From positions 1-38,398 of the forward strand of contig VGOB01000019.1 of assembly GCA_016865935.1 (NCBI GenBank): a DNA stretch of 38,398 nucleotides. The letters run 5' to 3'. Below are positions 36,984 through 38,398 of the stretch, one piece after another. Every line of letters begins with the position of its first letter. Position 1 is the stretch's first letter. The DNA comes from Chloroflexota bacterium. Its GTDB lineage: Bacteria > Chloroflexota > Anaerolineae > UBA4142. The translations under genes were made by a program, and so were the position numbers. The notes beneath the pieces are model-generated. The model did no database searches. It was not told the origin of the DNA and was given only the letters and a program-made list of their open reading frames with translations.

Positions 36984-38129
36984 TCATGTTGTCGCATAAA
37001 GCACAGTTTCGCTAATGAACGAAGTGTAATTTCGCAAGAAAAAGCGATAACCCAGATGCAAATCTGCCAAGTAGAGCGGAATATCCCATATGTGATTGGG
37101 TGCGTGATACACACAGATTCCAAGATCGGGCTTGTTTTCTTTGACAAGCATTTCGGCGCCTTGCAACGCTTCCAATTCTACACCTTCCACGTCCATGCTA
37201 ATAAATGTTGGCTTGAAGCCAGGTATCGCACGATCCAACGAAACACACTGGATGATGCTCTCACCTGTCTCCGATATCATACTGTTGATCTTATCGCCCC
37301 CAGCAAAATGAAGTTGCATTTCGTGGCTAAAGACTCCGCATGGGAAGGCAACCACCTCGTGCGCCATTTCGTGATGGTGGGCACACAAATATCGCGTCAG
37401 CAACTCAAAGTTATACGGATCAGGTTCAAAGCAGGCAACTGCGTCAACCTTGCCGGACAGAGTGTTGAGCCGCATCACCGTATCGCCGTTATACGCCCCA
37501 CAGTTTACAAAGCGGGAATATCCTTTCTTCAGGTTGATGTCTTTCGGGAAATATTGATCTTCCAACGCGCAGTCAGGAATACGAATTGGCATCTTGTGCA
37601 TATGCGTCTGAATCACGCGAAAAAATATTTCGCGGCTCAAATCATCGGTCCAAAGATCGAAACACGCCATGATCCGGTTCTGGTTGTTCAAATAGTAATC
37701 CCATCCTTGCGCCTCCAGTTCCTTTGGTGTATGTAAGAGATGATATTCGTATATTTCCGTCGCCAATATCACATTCTTGAATCCTAAACCACGCAAGCAA
37801 TTGAAAATCTCTTTGTGATATTCCTTTTTCCCAACCGTGACGACGACAACGGCATCTGCTTTCTCTTCCGCCGTTGGCGTATATTCGAGAGGAGAAAAAG
37901 CAGGAACTCCCAAATGGGTATCGCCACATTTGAATTTGCGGTCAAGCACCGCGTATGCCTCAAGTCCGTATTTCCTCAAAACGAAAACCGAGAAGGTGAT
38001 AAATCCGTCCCCCCCCCCGTATGCAAAGATCTTTTTGTTACCGAGCAAATCGCGCACACTATGCGCCGGGTGGTACGGAAAAGACGCTTGCGTGAATAAT
38101 TTCAAAAGCATTTCCCTGGAATCGTTCAT
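36984..38129 (-). CDS. FkbM-family methyltransferase with an N-terminal Rossmann-like domain
   Basis: A 381-residue protein. Residues about 30-130 form a Rossmann-like domain (KKIFAYGGGDGF...). The FkbM domain has VNCGAYNGDTV (208-218), CFEPDP (233-238) and the SMDVEGVELEALQGA signature (311-325), ending in FISETVLYA. FkbM enzymes O-methylate sugars and are common in surface-glycan clusters. The ATG overlaps the previous stop as ATGA. A run of ten Gs encodes the glycines at 38-40. Base composition is AT-richer than in neighbouring genes, which hints at transfer. Confidence 0.92.
   Translation of the reverse strand: MNDSREMLLKLFTQASFPYHPAHSVRDLLGNKKIFAYGGGDGFITFSVFVLRKYGLEAYAVLDRKFKCGDTHLGVPAFSPLEYTPTAEEKADAVVVVTVGKKEYHKEIFNCLRGLGFKNVILATEIYEYHLLHTPKELEAQGWDYYLNNQNRIMACFDLWTDDLSREIFFRVIQTHMHKMPIRIPDCALEDQYFPKDINLKKGYSRFVNCGAYNGDTVMRLNTLSGKVDAVACFEPDPYNFELLTRYLCAHHHEMAHEVVAFPCGVFSHEMQLHFAGGDKINSMISETGESIIQCVSLDRAIPGFKPTFISMDVEGVELEALQGAEMLVKENKPDLGICVYHAPNHIWDIPLYLADLHLGYRFFLRNYTSFISETVLYATT
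38009..38018. repeat. Homopolymer tract of ten C/G in the FkbM gene
   Basis: Ten Cs on the plus strand (ten Gs in the coding strand) encode Gly38-Gly40, near the start of the FkbM methyltransferase. A one-base change would frameshift 90% of the protein. Confidence 0.9.
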
Positions 38130-38398
38130 TTAACCACTTCCAATCCATCCTCGCGCACAATCGCGATATGACGCACGCGCGGATATTTTTGCCGGACGAT
38201 CCGCGCCACTTCGTCCGAATAACTCGCCGCCATCACGATCACTGCGTCCACCGGGTCCGCATCCAGCACATCCGGCGCGACGATTGGCAAATGCGTTGCC
38301 GGTGTATATTTGCCCTGCTTGAACGGCGCTGAGTCCACCACGTACTTGATCCGATCCGCCAACTGCGCCAACGCGATCACGGCGAATGCCTGATGCCC
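38126..38398 (-). CDS. C-terminal part of a C-methyltransferase-like protein (partial)
   Basis: Only the last 90 residues are inside the window. The frame is open to the edge. GHQAFAVIALAQLADRI, then YVVDSAPFKQGKYTPATHLP and IVAPDVL match the C-terminal domain (Methyltransf_14 type) of NDP-hexose C-methyltransferases, where the VD.....QGKY.PGTHIPI pattern is typical. The stop overlaps the FkbM start by ATGA, so this gene heads or precedes the glycan gene set. Confidence 0.75.
   Translation of the reverse strand, partial: GHQAFAVIALAQLADRIKYVVDSAPFKQGKYTPATHLPIVAPDVLDADPVDAVIVMAASYSDEVARIVRQKYPRVRHIAIVREDGLEVVK

Noticed and set aside
1-38398. tRNA, rRNA, riboswitch, CRISPR, replication origin
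   Set aside because: No cloverleaf with a GGTTCRANTCC-type arm, no rRNA sequence, no known riboswitch core, no spaced repeats and no DnaA-box cluster was seen by eye. A covariance-model search would be the decisive test.

Overview
The window reads as chromosomal DNA from a free-living, GC-rich bacterium, most likely Chloroflexota (Anaerolineae-like). That placement is an inference. It rests on secreted proteins with Thr/Pro linkers, a VFLPLIIK-type segment after the signal peptide of the CAP protein, a pre-peptidase-like secreted domain, a complete division and cell wall (dcw) cluster with lineage-specific insertions, and dense CGCG-rich coding. No rRNA, tRNA, CRISPR array or prophage was seen.

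Region 1 (1-317) is the only gene-free stretch over 300 bases. It holds the start codon, ribosome binding site and candidate promoter of a gene leaving the window to the left, plus a 164-bp MITE-like element with 14-bp perfect terminal inverted repeats.

Region 2 (318-20089, all minus strand) is a dcw cluster. In transcription order it is mraZ, rsmH, ftsL, ftsI, murF, mraY, a lipoprotein, a YdcZ-type membrane protein, murD, ftsW, murG, murC, an unknown membrane protein, murB, ddl, ftsQ, ftsA, ftsZ and a secreted repeat protein. It starts at a TTGACA-N17-TTTAAT promoter followed by four TGGG boxes at 10-11 bp spacing, the expected MraZ operator. ftsZ has its own TTGACA-N17-TAAAAT promoter, with a 9-bp inverted repeat centred on the -10 box. 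murE is absent from its usual place between ftsI and murF.

Region 3 (20195-23790, plus strand) carries a zinc-ribbon coiled-coil protein, then a tightly coupled set (RNase HI-like, P-loop kinase-like, beta-helix protein, LysM protein) in which every junction is a 4-bp ATGA overlap, closed by a strong terminator.

Region 4 (23810-29826, mixed strands) holds a DUF167 protein, a small membrane protein and recJ on the minus strand, a GNAT acetyltransferase (plus), a winged-helix/ferredoxin protein and a CAP-domain secreted protein (minus), and fmt (plus).

Region 5 (29815-38398, minus strand) looks like a surface-glycan gene set. In transcription order it has a C-methyltransferase C-terminal piece, an FkbM methyltransferase, a radical SAM enzyme, an NDP-sugar epimerase-like protein, a HAD-like protein, an acetolactate-synthase-like TPP enzyme, an orphan Cache sensor and a GT-C-like membrane protein. 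Several junctions overlap by four bases.

The most unusual signal crosses all regions: about fourteen short arrays with a 7-bp (sometimes 8-bp) period, each with its own degenerate unit. They lie between genes, over start and stop codons, and inside genes. One 15-unit, 105-bp array is translated in frame inside the GT-C-like gene. REP-type palindromes and in-frame palindromic insertions in murF and murD add to a picture of a genome permeated by small repeats.
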